DNA of 64,000 nt from Mycolicibacterium psychrotolerans (GTDB lineage: Bacteria > Actinomycetota > Actinomycetes > Mycobacteriales > Mycobacteriaceae): contig NZ_AP022574.1 in the NCBI RefSeq assembly GCF_010729305.1, forward strand, positions 1,302,001 through 1,366,000. Direction: 5' to 3'. Of this stretch, positions 1 to 10,332 are shown piece after piece (positions within the stretch are counted from its first letter, which is position 1; every line of letters starts with the position of its first letter). Under the pieces are notes generated by a model. That model was not told where the DNA came from. It made no database searches and worked only from the letters and a program-made list of their open reading frames with translations. A program made the position numbers and the translations under genes.

Positions 1-2019
<2,019 letters not shown>

Positions 2020-2065
2020 AACTGGTGCATCGTGCCGGGCTGAGGCCCGGATAGCATTTCCGGTG

Positions 2066-3085
2066 ATGTCCGACACCGGGGGAGCCAGCGACGTCGCGGC
2101 GGCATGCCTGCATCGCGAGGACTATCCGCAAGCGGCGCATGTGTTGCGCGCTGCGCTGGCCGAAGATCCGTACAACACCGTCCTGCTGGTGCAATTCGCG
2201 CAGGCGAGCCTCGGCCTGAAAGATCATGCGGGCGCCGCGTCGGCCGCGTGGGCGGCGCTGGGCGTGGAGCCGTCGAACGAACACGCGATGCGGCTCTACA
2301 CGCTCGCGCTGAACGGGCAGGGCCGGGCCGCCGATGCACTGTCGATGGCATGGCGGACCGTCAGCGAGCACCCGCAGTCAGCGTTGGCGCAGTACACCTA
2401 CGCCGGCCTGTTACGCGAGTCCGGCCAGGAGGCCAAGGCGCTGGCGGTGGTCAACGAGGCGCTGCGGCTGGATCCGGCGAATGCGGACGCTCTGGTGCTG
2501 CGTGGCGACATCTACCGGTCGACGTGGGGTGCGGCGGCTGCGGAGGCACAGTACGCCGAGGCGCTGCGACTCTCGCCGAATCATGCTCTGGCGACGCACA
2601 ATCTGGCGGTCAGCAGGCTGCGCTTGGGAACGTTGACGCAGGCGGTGCGCGGACTGCTGGCGGCGGCCCGTCTCGAAACGGCGTTGGGGCAATTGGTGAT
2701 CGACAACATCGGCGTTGCGGTGACCAAGGTCCTGCGGATGGCGACGGCGTCGGTGGTATTCCTGGCGGTCGCGCTGATCGTGGTGATGGCTGCGCACGAT
2801 GACGCGCTGCCGACGGTCATCCCGAGGGTCGCGGCAGGGGTGTTGAGTGCTGCACTGATGGTCCCGCTGGTCTGGGTGGTCCGTACGGTGCCGGAGCCGA
2901 CGCTGTCTTCGGTTCTGCGCCAACGGCTTCTGTCGGCGGTGCGGATGGCTTTCGTCGCGGTCGCTGTGGTGCTGGGGGCGGTGACGGCGGTAGCGGGTTC
3001 CAACCCGGTGTCCGATGTGGCGGGCACGCTGCTGCTGTTCGGGGTGTTCGGGCTGACGGTGCTCGGTTGGGTGACGGGGGCCTAG
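2066..3085 (+). CDS. TPR-repeat protein with C-terminal membrane region
   Basis: The protein has 339 residues. Roughly residues 1-215 form a series of tetratricopeptide helices (for example ALAVVNEALRLDPANADALV and AEAQYAEALRLSPNHALATH), normally a protein-protein interaction scaffold. From about residue 228 there are four hydrophobic stretches, consistent with two to four membrane helices, so the TPR part probably faces the cytoplasm. No catalytic motif is present. Start codons GTG 2063 and ATG 2066 are adjacent. The gene follows ctaD by 46 bp on the same strand, which allows co-transcription, but no functional link can be shown. Confidence 0.8.
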   Translation: MSDTGGASDVAAACLHREDYPQAAHVLRAALAEDPYNTVLLVQFAQASLGLKDHAGAASAAWAALGVEPSNEHAMRLYTLALNGQGRAADALSMAWRTVSEHPQSALAQYTYAGLLRESGQEAKALAVVNEALRLDPANADALVLRGDIYRSTWGAAAAEAQYAEALRLSPNHALATHNLAVSRLRLGTLTQAVRGLLAAARLETALGQLVIDNIGVAVTKVLRMATASVVFLAVALIVVMAAHDDALPTVIPRVAAGVLSAALMVPLVWVVRTVPEPTLSSVLRQRLLSAVRMAFVAVAVVLGAVTAVAGSNPVSDVAGTLLLFGVFGLTVLGWVTGA

Positions 3086-3192
3086 GGCTCAGTCGGCTGA
3101 GGCCCACCTCCGGCGGCCTTCACACTCGGAAAAGGTGGTCGTAGGACAGCCGCGGTTCTCGACGGCCTTGCCCGACGGAGGACTGCGGCCGA

Positions 3193-3639
3193 CTATTCGG
3201 AAGCGTTCAGCTGCCGAATTCCCGCCAATGCGGATTCGTAGAAGCGGTCTATCCTCATCGCAATCCACGCTAACCATTTGGTCTCGCTATCGAAATTCGA
3301 ACGCTCAGCCCGAAGCTGCTTGACCAGCTCCTCGAGTGGGATGTCCGGGACAGGCACGAAATCGTTCAGGTAGTGCCAGCTCCTCGACGTGTCGTAAAGG
3401 CCATGCTCGTTGGGGGCATCGAGTGGGGCCATCATGCAGTTGATTTCGCGTTCGCGTGCCGACCAGTACACCTGTAGCTTGCACGCCGGGTTGCGGTAGA
3501 ACACTGCCACGCCCGTGCGTCCGCCCTCGTCTGTCGCCTTGATTTCGTCCAAGGTGAAGCCATGGCGGGCGAGTGCAGGACCAACGATGGTCTGCACGTT
3601 CGCTTCGAAATCCGTCTTCTCCTGCGCCTCGTCCACCAT
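3193..3639 (-). CDS. Putative immunity protein for the CpnT-like toxin
   Basis: This is a small soluble protein of 148 residues with no signal peptide or membrane segment. It lies 3 bp downstream of the toxin gene and is the last gene of a four-gene minus-strand operon. In M. tuberculosis the same position behind cpnT is held by the gene for the antitoxin IFT, which blocks the TNT domain. Here the toxin domain is not TNT, and I do not recognise the partner family. It contains an NPACKLQVYWSAREREINCMM strand-like core and an acidic, helical C-terminal half. The immunity role is inferred from position, size and the exchanged toxin domain; it has not been shown. Confidence 0.65.
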   Translation of the reverse strand: MVDEAQEKTDFEANVQTIVGPALARHGFTLDEIKATDEGGRTGVAVFYRNPACKLQVYWSAREREINCMMAPLDAPNEHGLYDTSRSWHYLNDFVPVPDIPLEELVKQLRAERSNFDSETKWLAWIAMRIDRFYESALAGIRQLNASE

Positions 3640-3642
3640 GCC

Positions 3643-5970
3643 TCAGCCCTTCACCCAGGTGTTTCCCGACCGGCGGTAGCCGTACTGTGGTGCGTTCTCG
3701 GTCAAGAACTCGATTTCCATAGCCGAGAAAGATCCTTGACGCTTGATCATCACTTCCTCAAGTGATGCGTACTGACTGTCGAGGATGTATTCGATGCGTG
3801 ACACGCCGTTCTCCATCTGCGTGCGAAGGAATTCCTCATTGACCTGCCAGCCGAGATCTGACACTTGCTCGTGACTCAAACCGACGGTCAAACTGTCCCA
3901 CGGTTCCTGTCCGGTGTCGTAGTAGATGCCGCCGTTGGCGCGTGCCTCGCCGATGTACCCGCCGTCCTGACCGTCCCACTTTCCCAGCACGACGCGGTCT
4001 ACGTTGCCCGGAAGATGTCCTTCGTCGTGAACATGGTGAGTCGAGAAATCGGACAGCTGCCGCGCCAGATCATGAGTGGATGAACCATGCAGGTAAGCCT
4101 CGTTGAGCTGGTGGGCGATGTGAGAGGCACGCTCTGAATCCACTTCCAGTGGCGGCGAGTCGTGAGCAGCGGGCGGAATTTCGTCGTGTCGGTCAGCGGA
4201 CTCACCATGGGTGTGAGCGATGCGATCTTGTGTTCGCTCGGAGCCATGGCCGCCACTGGGGTGTGCAGACGAGTTCTCGCCCGACTCGGGTGCCGGGCTC
4301 GGCGAAGCCGCAGTCGCCCCCGATCGAGGAGCCGCTTCCGCGCCTGATCCGCCCCGTCCCGCCTGCTCGACAGGCGCCCGCGGGCCGGCCCCGCCTTCCG
4401 CGCCGGAACCGGGCGGTCGCCCAGCGGCGGCGGGTGGCTCGCCCGTACGTGCCGGGCCGGTACCAGACGGCCCACCTGCACCCGTCGACTGTCCCGGCCC
4501 CACAGGTGGCACACCCTCCGGCCTGACCGGTGGCACACCGCCCGGCGCGGCCGGCGTGAACTCTGGAACCCGCGGCGTCTCAATCGGATTGGGCGTGCCG
4601 CGGGTCCAGCTGCCGAGCTCACGGACACCGGGGAGCCGGCCCTCCTCCAGCACCCGCCGGCTGAGGTTCAAGCCCTTGGCGACGCTGCCGGTCTTCGACA
4701 GCGCGCCGCCGGGCACGAACAGTGACCCGATGTTGAACGCGGCCTCTCCGGCGGCGCGGCCGGGATGGTCGCCTGACCACTTGTCCCACGCCACGAACTC
4801 CTTGCCCATGTTCTCCAGCACCCCGGGCAGCGTCGACGGGTCCTTGGCCACCGACAGGGCCATCTCGGCCATGCCCTTCCAGGTGTCCGGGTCGGCCATC
4901 GCCACCACCCCGGACACGGTGCCGATCAGCCCGGTGACGGCACCCACCTGGACGTCGGTGTAGAGCGTGACCGCATTGGCCAGCGCGTTGCCCGCCCCGT
5001 CGCCGAACTGCTCCACCAGGATCGGGCGGATCCACTTCTGGAACGCCGTCGCCGCGTCACCGATCAGCCCGGTCAGTTCGTCGAGCAGTCCGACGATGCC
5101 CTTCACCTGCTGCTGAAAGTTGTGCAGCACGGTGCCGACATCGCGGGCCACCTCGCGCAGGATGTCGTCGCCCTCGCCGGTGAGGAAGCCGGTCACCGTG
5201 TCCCACAGACCGTCCAGCGACAGCCGGTCCAACAGCCGCCGGATGGCGTCCTGGGTCCCCTGCACACCGGACGCGAAATCCGAGATCGACTGCGCCACCG
5301 AGGAACTCACATCCGCCAGTGAGGAGATCGCCGTGCCCAGGCTGTCCAGTGCGGTCGTCATGGCCGCGCCCTCGGGGATCTGCTGGGCGGCGACGGCGGC
5401 CTTGATGCCGGTCAGTTGCGGCTCGATCAACGCGAATCCGGTGGCGAAGTTGCGCCACTGGGTCGCGGTCACCCCCATCATCGCGGCGTTGCCCGACGGC
5501 CACGTCATCGCGATTCCCGCGACCTGGCCGAGCCCCGGCACCACCTGCAACAGCGGCTGGATCATGTACCACTTCGACGGCGGGGGAACGGTGACGCCGT
5601 TGGGTCCGGGCGGCACGTGCGCGGGTAGCGCCTTACCGGGGTCAGCGCCGAGACCTCCCGCCGGACCGGGCCCCCCGATCGTCGACGCGGCGTCGGCGTT
5701 GCGGTAGTTGAAGCCGCTGGCCTCCAACAGCGTTCCCACCGACGTGAAGGCGTTCGCCGCATCTGCGACCGCGGAGGTGAAAGCGCCGGCCTGATGGCCG
5801 TACTTCATGCCGAAGTTCAGCCCGGCCGGATCCATACCCGAGGAGATGCCGCCGCCCAGCGCCGCGCCCAACGCATCCGACAGCCGCGCCAGCTGGCCGC
5901 CCAGTGCGCCGGTCTGCCGTCCCGCGGCGATCAGCGCGTCCGGATCAACCTCGATGCGCACCAGCAGCAC
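3643..5970 (-). CDS. CpnT-like type VII secreted polymorphic toxin with a non-TNT effector domain
   Basis: This 775-residue protein has the layout of mycobacterial CpnT. Residues 1 to about 100 are an alpha-helical WXG100-like region. Residues about 130-450 match the CpnT N-terminal part by eye, including WPSGNAAMMGVTATQWRNFA and the GLWDTVTGFLTGEGDDILRE region. Residues about 465-610 are a Pro/Gly/Ala/Ser-rich linker. The last 160 residues form a compact domain containing DRVVLGKWDGQDGGYIGEAR and ending GYRRSGNTWVKG. TNT carries YSNFPPN and GGDQG-type motifs, which are absent here; the domain instead recalls a small family of C-terminal toxin domains with a VVLG-Y-IE-A-E-GA-YF pattern, whose activity I cannot name. 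The GTG start at 5970 follows a G-rich Shine-Dalgarno stretch. The two WXG100 partners lie upstream and the presumed immunity gene downstream. Confidence 0.8.
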   Translation of the reverse strand: MLLVRIEVDPDALIAAGRQTGALGGQLARLSDALGAALGGGISSGMDPAGLNFGMKYGHQAGAFTSAVADAANAFTSVGTLLEASGFNYRNADAASTIGGPGPAGGLGADPGKALPAHVPPGPNGVTVPPPSKWYMIQPLLQVVPGLGQVAGIAMTWPSGNAAMMGVTATQWRNFATGFALIEPQLTGIKAAVAAQQIPEGAAMTTALDSLGTAISSLADVSSSVAQSISDFASGVQGTQDAIRRLLDRLSLDGLWDTVTGFLTGEGDDILREVARDVGTVLHNFQQQVKGIVGLLDELTGLIGDAATAFQKWIRPILVEQFGDGAGNALANAVTLYTDVQVGAVTGLIGTVSGVVAMADPDTWKGMAEMALSVAKDPSTLPGVLENMGKEFVAWDKWSGDHPGRAAGEAAFNIGSLFVPGGALSKTGSVAKGLNLSRRVLEEGRLPGVRELGSWTRGTPNPIETPRVPEFTPAAPGGVPPVRPEGVPPVGPGQSTGAGGPSGTGPARTGEPPAAAGRPPGSGAEGGAGPRAPVEQAGRGGSGAEAAPRSGATAASPSPAPESGENSSAHPSGGHGSERTQDRIAHTHGESADRHDEIPPAAHDSPPLEVDSERASHIAHQLNEAYLHGSSTHDLARQLSDFSTHHVHDEGHLPGNVDRVVLGKWDGQDGGYIGEARANGGIYYDTGQEPWDSLTVGLSHEQVSDLGWQVNEEFLRTQMENGVSRIEYILDSQYASLEEVMIKRQGSFSAMEIEFLTENAPQYGYRRSGNTWVKG

Positions 5971-5979
5971 CCCCAGCGG

Positions 5980-6270
5980 TCACGTCTGCCACATCTGCCC
6001 GTTCTTGGCGACCGCGTCGGTGTAGTTCTTGTGCGCCGCATCGGCGACCTTCTGCAGCGCCGACAGCGCCTCCTTCATCTGCTCGGCGCCGTCGTCCCAC
6101 TGCTGCTGGGCCTGTGCCTGCGCATCCGATCCGTCGCCCTGCCAGGACCCGCGCAGGGCCGCCATCGTGTGCTCGATGTCGGCGAGGATCTCGGTGACCT
6201 CGCGGCCGAAGTCCTCCATGTGGGTGATCGCCGCACGCAACTGAGCGAAATCCACCACGAATGCCGTCAT
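5980..6270 (-). CDS. WXG100 protein, EsxE-like
   Basis: This 96-residue all-helical protein has the ESAT-6 hairpin layout, with the turn at RGSWQGDGSDAQAQAQQQW (W-x-G followed by a long helix). Such proteins form heterodimers exported by ESX type VII systems. It overlaps the upstream WXG100 gene by ATGA and precedes the toxin gene by 9 bp, the same order as M. tuberculosis esxF-esxE-cpnT. The likely role is to pair with the upstream protein and serve in secretion or outer-membrane passage of the toxin, as reported for EsxE/EsxF in M. tuberculosis. No ESX secretion core genes are in the window, so it must depend on a system elsewhere. Confidence 0.85.
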   Translation of the reverse strand: MTAFVVDFAQLRAAITHMEDFGREVTEILADIEHTMAALRGSWQGDGSDAQAQAQQQWDDGAEQMKEALSALQKVADAAHKNYTDAVAKNGQMWQT

Positions 6271-6872
6271 CGGTCCCTGGCTTCCGGTTCACGATCGGCC
6301 GGCTCCGGAGCGGGTGGTTCCTGACCGCTCTGGATCGCGCCTTCGACCATCTGGGTCACCTGCCCGGCCACTTCGCCGGCCATCTGGGTGGCCTGCTGGA
6401 CAAAGCCGCCGAACTGACCGGGCACCGAACCCGCCGACTGGCCCGCCGACGACAGCCGGTCGAGGTTCATCTGCTGCGCGAGGTCGGCGACGGGCGCCGG
6501 TACCCCGGCACTCCCGGTGCTCACACTGCCTGCGCCCTGCGCACTTCCACCGCTCGGGCCGCCCCCGCCCTGCATCGTCGCGTTCAGCGCCTCGCCGGAC
6601 CGCTCATCGGTCTTGGCGTACTCCTTGCCCGCGAGGTTCAGCAGGTCGGCCATCGTCTGCAGGCCGCGGATCACCTGACCCGCACCGGTGTGCCACTGAT
6701 CCCACGCCGGGCCGTACGCCGACGCTGCATCGCCCTTCCAGCCGGAGCCCAGCAGCTGGCGCGTCTCGAGGTCCACCCCGGAAAGCCCGTCCTGCAGCCG
6801 CTGTCCGGCATCACGCAGGCGATCCGCCGCCGCCTGCAATTCCGACACCACCACCTCGACCGAACGCCCCAC
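6267..6872 (-). CDS. WXG100-type protein with extended C-terminus, EsxF-like
   Basis: Residues 1 to about 100 are a WXG100 helical hairpin, with GSGWKGDAASAYGPAWDQW at the turn. Residues about 100-201 are an unusual extension rich in Gly, Ser, Gln and Pro, with a helical segment around FGGFVQQATQMAGEVAGQV. Classical EsxF has about 100 residues, so this protein is twice as long. It is the first gene of the minus-strand toxin operon, starts at GTG 6872, and overlaps the next gene by 4 bp. The extension could be a linker or a second interaction domain. The promoter is expected in the 76-bp divergent gap shared with the phosphoesterase gene. Confidence 0.82.
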   Translation of the reverse strand: MGRSVEVVVSELQAAADRLRDAGQRLQDGLSGVDLETRQLLGSGWKGDAASAYGPAWDQWHTGAGQVIRGLQTMADLLNLAGKEYAKTDERSGEALNATMQGGGGPSGGSAQGAGSVSTGSAGVPAPVADLAQQMNLDRLSSAGQSAGSVPGQFGGFVQQATQMAGEVAGQVTQMVEGAIQSGQEPPAPEPADREPEARDR

Positions 6873-6948
6873 GCGAAGCAGCCTATGGGCCCGCGGAGGG
6901 GGGTCGGTGCGGCAATTTCCCGCAGCCGGGACGTCCTAGTCTGGTGAC

Positions 6949-7452
6949 GTGCGCCTTCTGCTGATCGCCGACACGCACGTCCCGAAGCGGGCCCGCGACC
7001 TGCCGCCCGATGTGTGGGACGCGGTGGACGCCGCTGACGTGGTGATCCACGCCGGGGACTGGGTGGAGCCCGGACTGCTCGATGCGCTCGAGGCACGCGC
7101 CCGGCGCCTCGTGGCCTGCTGGGGCAACAACGACGGCGACGAGCTCCGCCGCCGGCTTCCCGAGCGGGCCGACATCGAACTCGGCGGGCTCCGCTTCACG
7201 GTGACCCACGAGACCGGTGGCGCCGCCGGCCGCGAGGCCCGGATGGCCACGGCCTGTCCCGACACCGACGTGCTGGTCTTCGGGCACAGCCACATTCCCT
7301 GGGACACCACCGCCGAAACCGGTCTGCGGCTGCTCAATCCGGGCTCGCCGACCGACCGGCGCCGCCAGCCGTACTGCACCTACATGACCGCGACGGTCGC
7401 CGACGGTGCGCTGACCGACGTGGAGCTGCACCGGGTGCCCCGCCGTGAGTGA
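6949..7452 (+). CDS. YfcE-type metallophosphoesterase
   Basis: This 167-residue protein belongs to the calcineurin-like phosphoesterase superfamily, YfcE/MJ0936 group. The metal-binding motifs are in order: IADTHV (D-x-H), HAGDWVE (GD), GNNDGD (GN-D), VTHE, and GHSHIPW (GH-H). It probably hydrolyses phosphodiesters in the cytoplasm with Mn or Ni ions; the substrate cannot be told from sequence. It starts at GTG 6949, is divergent from the WXG100 operon, and overlaps the next gene by 8 bp, so the two are likely co-transcribed. Confidence 0.88.
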   Translation: MRLLLIADTHVPKRARDLPPDVWDAVDAADVVIHAGDWVEPGLLDALEARARRLVACWGNNDGDELRRRLPERADIELGGLRFTVTHETGGAAGREARMATACPDTDVLVFGHSHIPWDTTAETGLRLLNPGSPTDRRRQPYCTYMTATVADGALTDVELHRVPRRE

Positions 7453-7858
7453 CCGGCCCGCGACCGTCGACGACGTCCACGCGGCCGCGTCGGGGATGCC
7501 GCACGTCACCAGGATCGTCGGCCCGCGGGCGGGCAACCCGATCTACCAGGTGGGCGGGAAGTCGTTCGTGTTCTTCCGGACCCCGCGGCCGGACGCCGTC
7601 GATCCCGACACCGGGGAGAAGTACCCCGACGTGATCGTGATCTGGGTCGAATCCGAGGCCGACAAGCTGGCGCTGACCCAGGATCCGGAGTCGCCGTTCT
7701 TCACCACGTCGCACTTCGACGGGCACCCGTCGGTGCTGGTGCGCGCGAGCCGGCTCGGCGAGATCGGGGTGACCGAACTGAGGGAGCTGATTCAGGACGC
7801 CTGGTTGTCCCGGGCGTCGAAACGGCGTGCCGCGCAGTGGCTCAGCCGGGACGGGTGA
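7445..7858 (+). CDS. MmcQ/YjbR-like protein
   Basis: This is a small (137-residue) soluble protein with the compact alpha/beta pattern of the MmcQ/YjbR family (also described as a DUF1801/CyaY-like fold). Features include NPIYQVGGKSFVFFRTP near the N-terminus and a C-terminal helix ELRELIQDAWLSRASKRRAA typical of the family. Its biochemical role is unknown; DNA binding has been suggested for homologues. It overlaps the phosphoesterase gene by 8 bp and overlaps the convergent cupin gene by 17 bp at the 3' end. Confidence 0.8.
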   Translation: MSDRPATVDDVHAAASGMPHVTRIVGPRAGNPIYQVGGKSFVFFRTPRPDAVDPDTGEKYPDVIVIWVESEADKLALTQDPESPFFTTSHFDGHPSVLVRASRLGEIGVTELRELIQDAWLSRASKRRAAQWLSRDG

Positions 7859-8393
7859 CGGTGTCGTGCTCGGCTCCGCACACGAACAACGCGAGCCGGG
7901 CCGGGACGTCCCCGGGATTGCGCCACCGGTGCCGGGTGCCGTTCTGCACCACGGTGTCCCCGGGATGCAGCGTCACCTCCGCGCCGTCGTCGAGTTCCAG
8001 GATGACGGTGCCCTCGAGCACCACCTCGAAGTCGATGGTGTCGGTGGTGTGCATGCCGGGATCGTCGAGTTCCATGTAGCCGAGCAGCCCGGGCAGCTTC
8101 GCCTCGCCGTCGGCGATCGCCTCCTCGGTGGTGAGGTCGTCGGTCCTGGCCTCCGCGGTGCCGGGCGGCAGCGTGAACATCGAGAATCGGAACCCGCCGA
8201 CCGGCGGAAAGTAGGTGTGCCAGTTCGGCATCGATCCGTCGTCGGGGAAGTGGGGCGTCTCGTCGCCGCCCCACAGCATCGTGAACTCGGATCCGGGCAG
8301 CAGGACCGGCTTGCGCGGCGCGACCGTCTCGTCGCTGACGAACACCGACTTCCCGGACGCATCGTGGCCTGTGACGACTCGGCGGACATCCAT
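7842..8393 (-). CDS. Cupin-domain protein
   Basis: This protein has 183 residues. The C-terminal half is a single cupin barrel with the two family motifs: HTTDTIDFEVVLEGTVILEL (H-x-T-x-D-x4-E replacing the usual H-x-H) and PGDTVVQNGTRHRWRNPG (P-G-D-x3-N-x2-H). It may bind a metal and stabilise or degrade a small molecule; the substrate is unknown. ATG 8393 was chosen because extension upstream would overlap the divergent sulfatase promoter region. Only 49 bp separate it from the alkyl sulfatase start, so the two genes may share regulation. Confidence 0.75.
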   Translation of the reverse strand: MDVRRVVTGHDASGKSVFVSDETVAPRKPVLLPGSEFTMLWGGDETPHFPDDGSMPNWHTYFPPVGGFRFSMFTLPPGTAEARTDDLTTEEAIADGEAKLPGLLGYMELDDPGMHTTDTIDFEVVLEGTVILELDDGAEVTLHPGDTVVQNGTRHRWRNPGDVPARLALFVCGAEHDTVTRPG

Positions 8394-8442
8394 CGGTCCA
8401 GTCAACCACCGGATGTGGTGCCGCCGTGGCAGTCTCTGCGGA

Positions 8443-10317
8443 ATGGAGCACAAGCCACCCACCGCGACGATCGAAGCCGCTCACCGCGCCCAGCTGGGCA
8501 GCCTGCCGTTCGACGACACCCGAGACTTCGCCGACGCCGACCGCGGCTTCATCGCCGCGCAGCAGCCCTGCGTCATCACGGCCGCCGACGGGCGCGTCGT
8601 CTGGGACAACGACGTCTACGACTTCCTGCGCGGGGACGCGCCCACCACCGTGCACCCCAGCCTGTGGCGCCAGTCCCAACTGGTCGCCAAGCAGGGCCTC
8701 TACGAAGTGGTCGAAGGCATCTACCAGGTTCGCGGGTTCGACCTGTCCAACATCACGTTCGTCGAGGGTGACACCGGCATCATCGTGATCGACCCGCTGG
8801 TGTCCACCGAGGTCGCGGCGGCGGCTTTGGCGCTCTACCGCCGGCATCGGGGGGACCGCGCCGTCGTCGCGGTCATCTACACCCACAGCCACGTCGACCA
8901 CTTCGGCGGCGTCCTCGGGGTGACCTCCCAGGCCGACGTCGACGCGGGCAAGGTCGCGGTGCTGGCGCCCGAGGGCTTCACCGAACACGCCGTGCAGGAG
9001 AACGTCTACGCCGGAACGGCGATGGCGCGTCGCGCCGGGTACATGTACGGCGCCGTGCTCGAGCGCGGACCGCAGGGGCAGGTGGGCTGCGGGCTGGGCC
9101 AGACGCCGTCGACGGGCGAGGTCGCGATCATCGTGCCGACGGTCGACATCCGCGAGACGGGGGAGACCCACACGATCGACGGCGTGGAGATCGAGTTCCA
9201 GATGGCGCCCGGCACCGAGGCGCCGGCCGAGATGCACTTCTACTTCCCGCGGTACCGCGCGCTGTGCATGGCCGAGAACGCGACGCACAACCTGCACAAC
9301 CTGCTGACGTTGCGGGGAGCGCTGGTGCGTGACCCGCACGGCTGGGCCGGCTACCTCACCGAGGCGATCGACACCTTCGCCGACCGCGCCGACGTCGTGT
9401 TCGCCTCGCACCACTGGCCGACATGGGGCGCCGACCGCATCGTCGAATTCCTCTCGCTGCAACGGGATCTGTACGCGTACCTGCACGACCAGACGCTGCG
9501 CCAGCTCAACCAGGGCTACACCGGCATCGAGATCGCCGAGACGTTCGCGATGCCGCCCGCGCTCGAGCGGGCCTGGCACGCGCACGGCTACTACGGCTCG
9601 GTCAGCCACAACGTCAAGGCGGTGTACCAGCGCTACATGGGCTGGTTCGACGGCAACCCCGGGCGGTTGTGGCCGCACCCGCCCGAAGCCATCGGCCCCC
9701 GCTACGTCGCGGCGATGGGCGGCCTCGACCGCGTCGTCGAGCTGGCGCAGCAGGCCTTTGACGAGGGCGATTTCCGCTGGGCGGCAACACTTCTCGATCA
9801 TGCGATCTTCACCGACGAGAATCACGGCGGTGCGCGGCAGCTCTATGCCGACACCCTCGAGCAGCTGGCCTACGGGTCGGAGACCGCGACCTGGCGCAAC
9901 TTCTTCCTGGCCGGGGCCACCGAACTGCGGGAGGGCAACTTCGGCACCCCGACAGCCACGTCGACCACCATGGCCGCACAGCTGTCGCCCGAGCAGATGT
10001 TCGACGTGCTGGCGATCAGCGTGAACGGCCCGCGGGCATGGGATCTCGATCTCGCGATCGACGTCACGTTCGGTGACACCGACACCAATTACCGGTTGAC
10101 GCTGCGTAACGGCGTGCTGGTCTACCGCAAGGTCGACGCCGACGGCCAGACGGCGCAGGCGACGATCCGGCTGGCGACCAAGGTGCGGCTGCTGAGCCTG
10201 GCGGCCGGTGACGCGACGTCGCCGGGCGTCGAGATCACCGGCGACGGCGGTGTTCTGGAGCAGCTCGTGGCGGTACTGGACAAACCCGACCCAGGGTTCG
10301 ACATCGTCACGCCGTAG
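8443..10317 (+). CDS. Alkyl/aryl sulfatase of the metallo-beta-lactamase fold (SdsA1/Rv3762c type)
   Basis: This 624-residue enzyme is predicted to hydrolyse primary alkyl sulfates such as SDS to alcohol and sulfate. An N-terminal metallo-beta-lactamase domain (about residues 90-400) carries the binuclear zinc motif THSHVDHFGG, a later MAENATHNLHN segment and a SHHWPTWG His. A helical dimerisation domain follows (about 400-510), and a C-terminal SCP2-like domain (about 510-624) probably binds the alkyl chain. ATG 8443 gives the usual family length. The gene order from here to tadA matches the Rv3762c-Rv3752c block of M. tuberculosis as I recall it. No signal peptide is evident. Confidence 0.9.
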   Translation: MEHKPPTATIEAAHRAQLGSLPFDDTRDFADADRGFIAAQQPCVITAADGRVVWDNDVYDFLRGDAPTTVHPSLWRQSQLVAKQGLYEVVEGIYQVRGFDLSNITFVEGDTGIIVIDPLVSTEVAAAALALYRRHRGDRAVVAVIYTHSHVDHFGGVLGVTSQADVDAGKVAVLAPEGFTEHAVQENVYAGTAMARRAGYMYGAVLERGPQGQVGCGLGQTPSTGEVAIIVPTVDIRETGETHTIDGVEIEFQMAPGTEAPAEMHFYFPRYRALCMAENATHNLHNLLTLRGALVRDPHGWAGYLTEAIDTFADRADVVFASHHWPTWGADRIVEFLSLQRDLYAYLHDQTLRQLNQGYTGIEIAETFAMPPALERAWHAHGYYGSVSHNVKAVYQRYMGWFDGNPGRLWPHPPEAIGPRYVAAMGGLDRVVELAQQAFDEGDFRWAATLLDHAIFTDENHGGARQLYADTLEQLAYGSETATWRNFFLAGATELREGNFGTPTATSTTMAAQLSPEQMFDVLAISVNGPRAWDLDLAIDVTFGDTDTNYRLTLRNGVLVYRKVDADGQTAQATIRLATKVRLLSLAAGDATSPGVEITGDGGVLEQLVAVLDKPDPGFDIVTP

Positions 10318-10332
10318 TGCGAGTGCCGGGTT

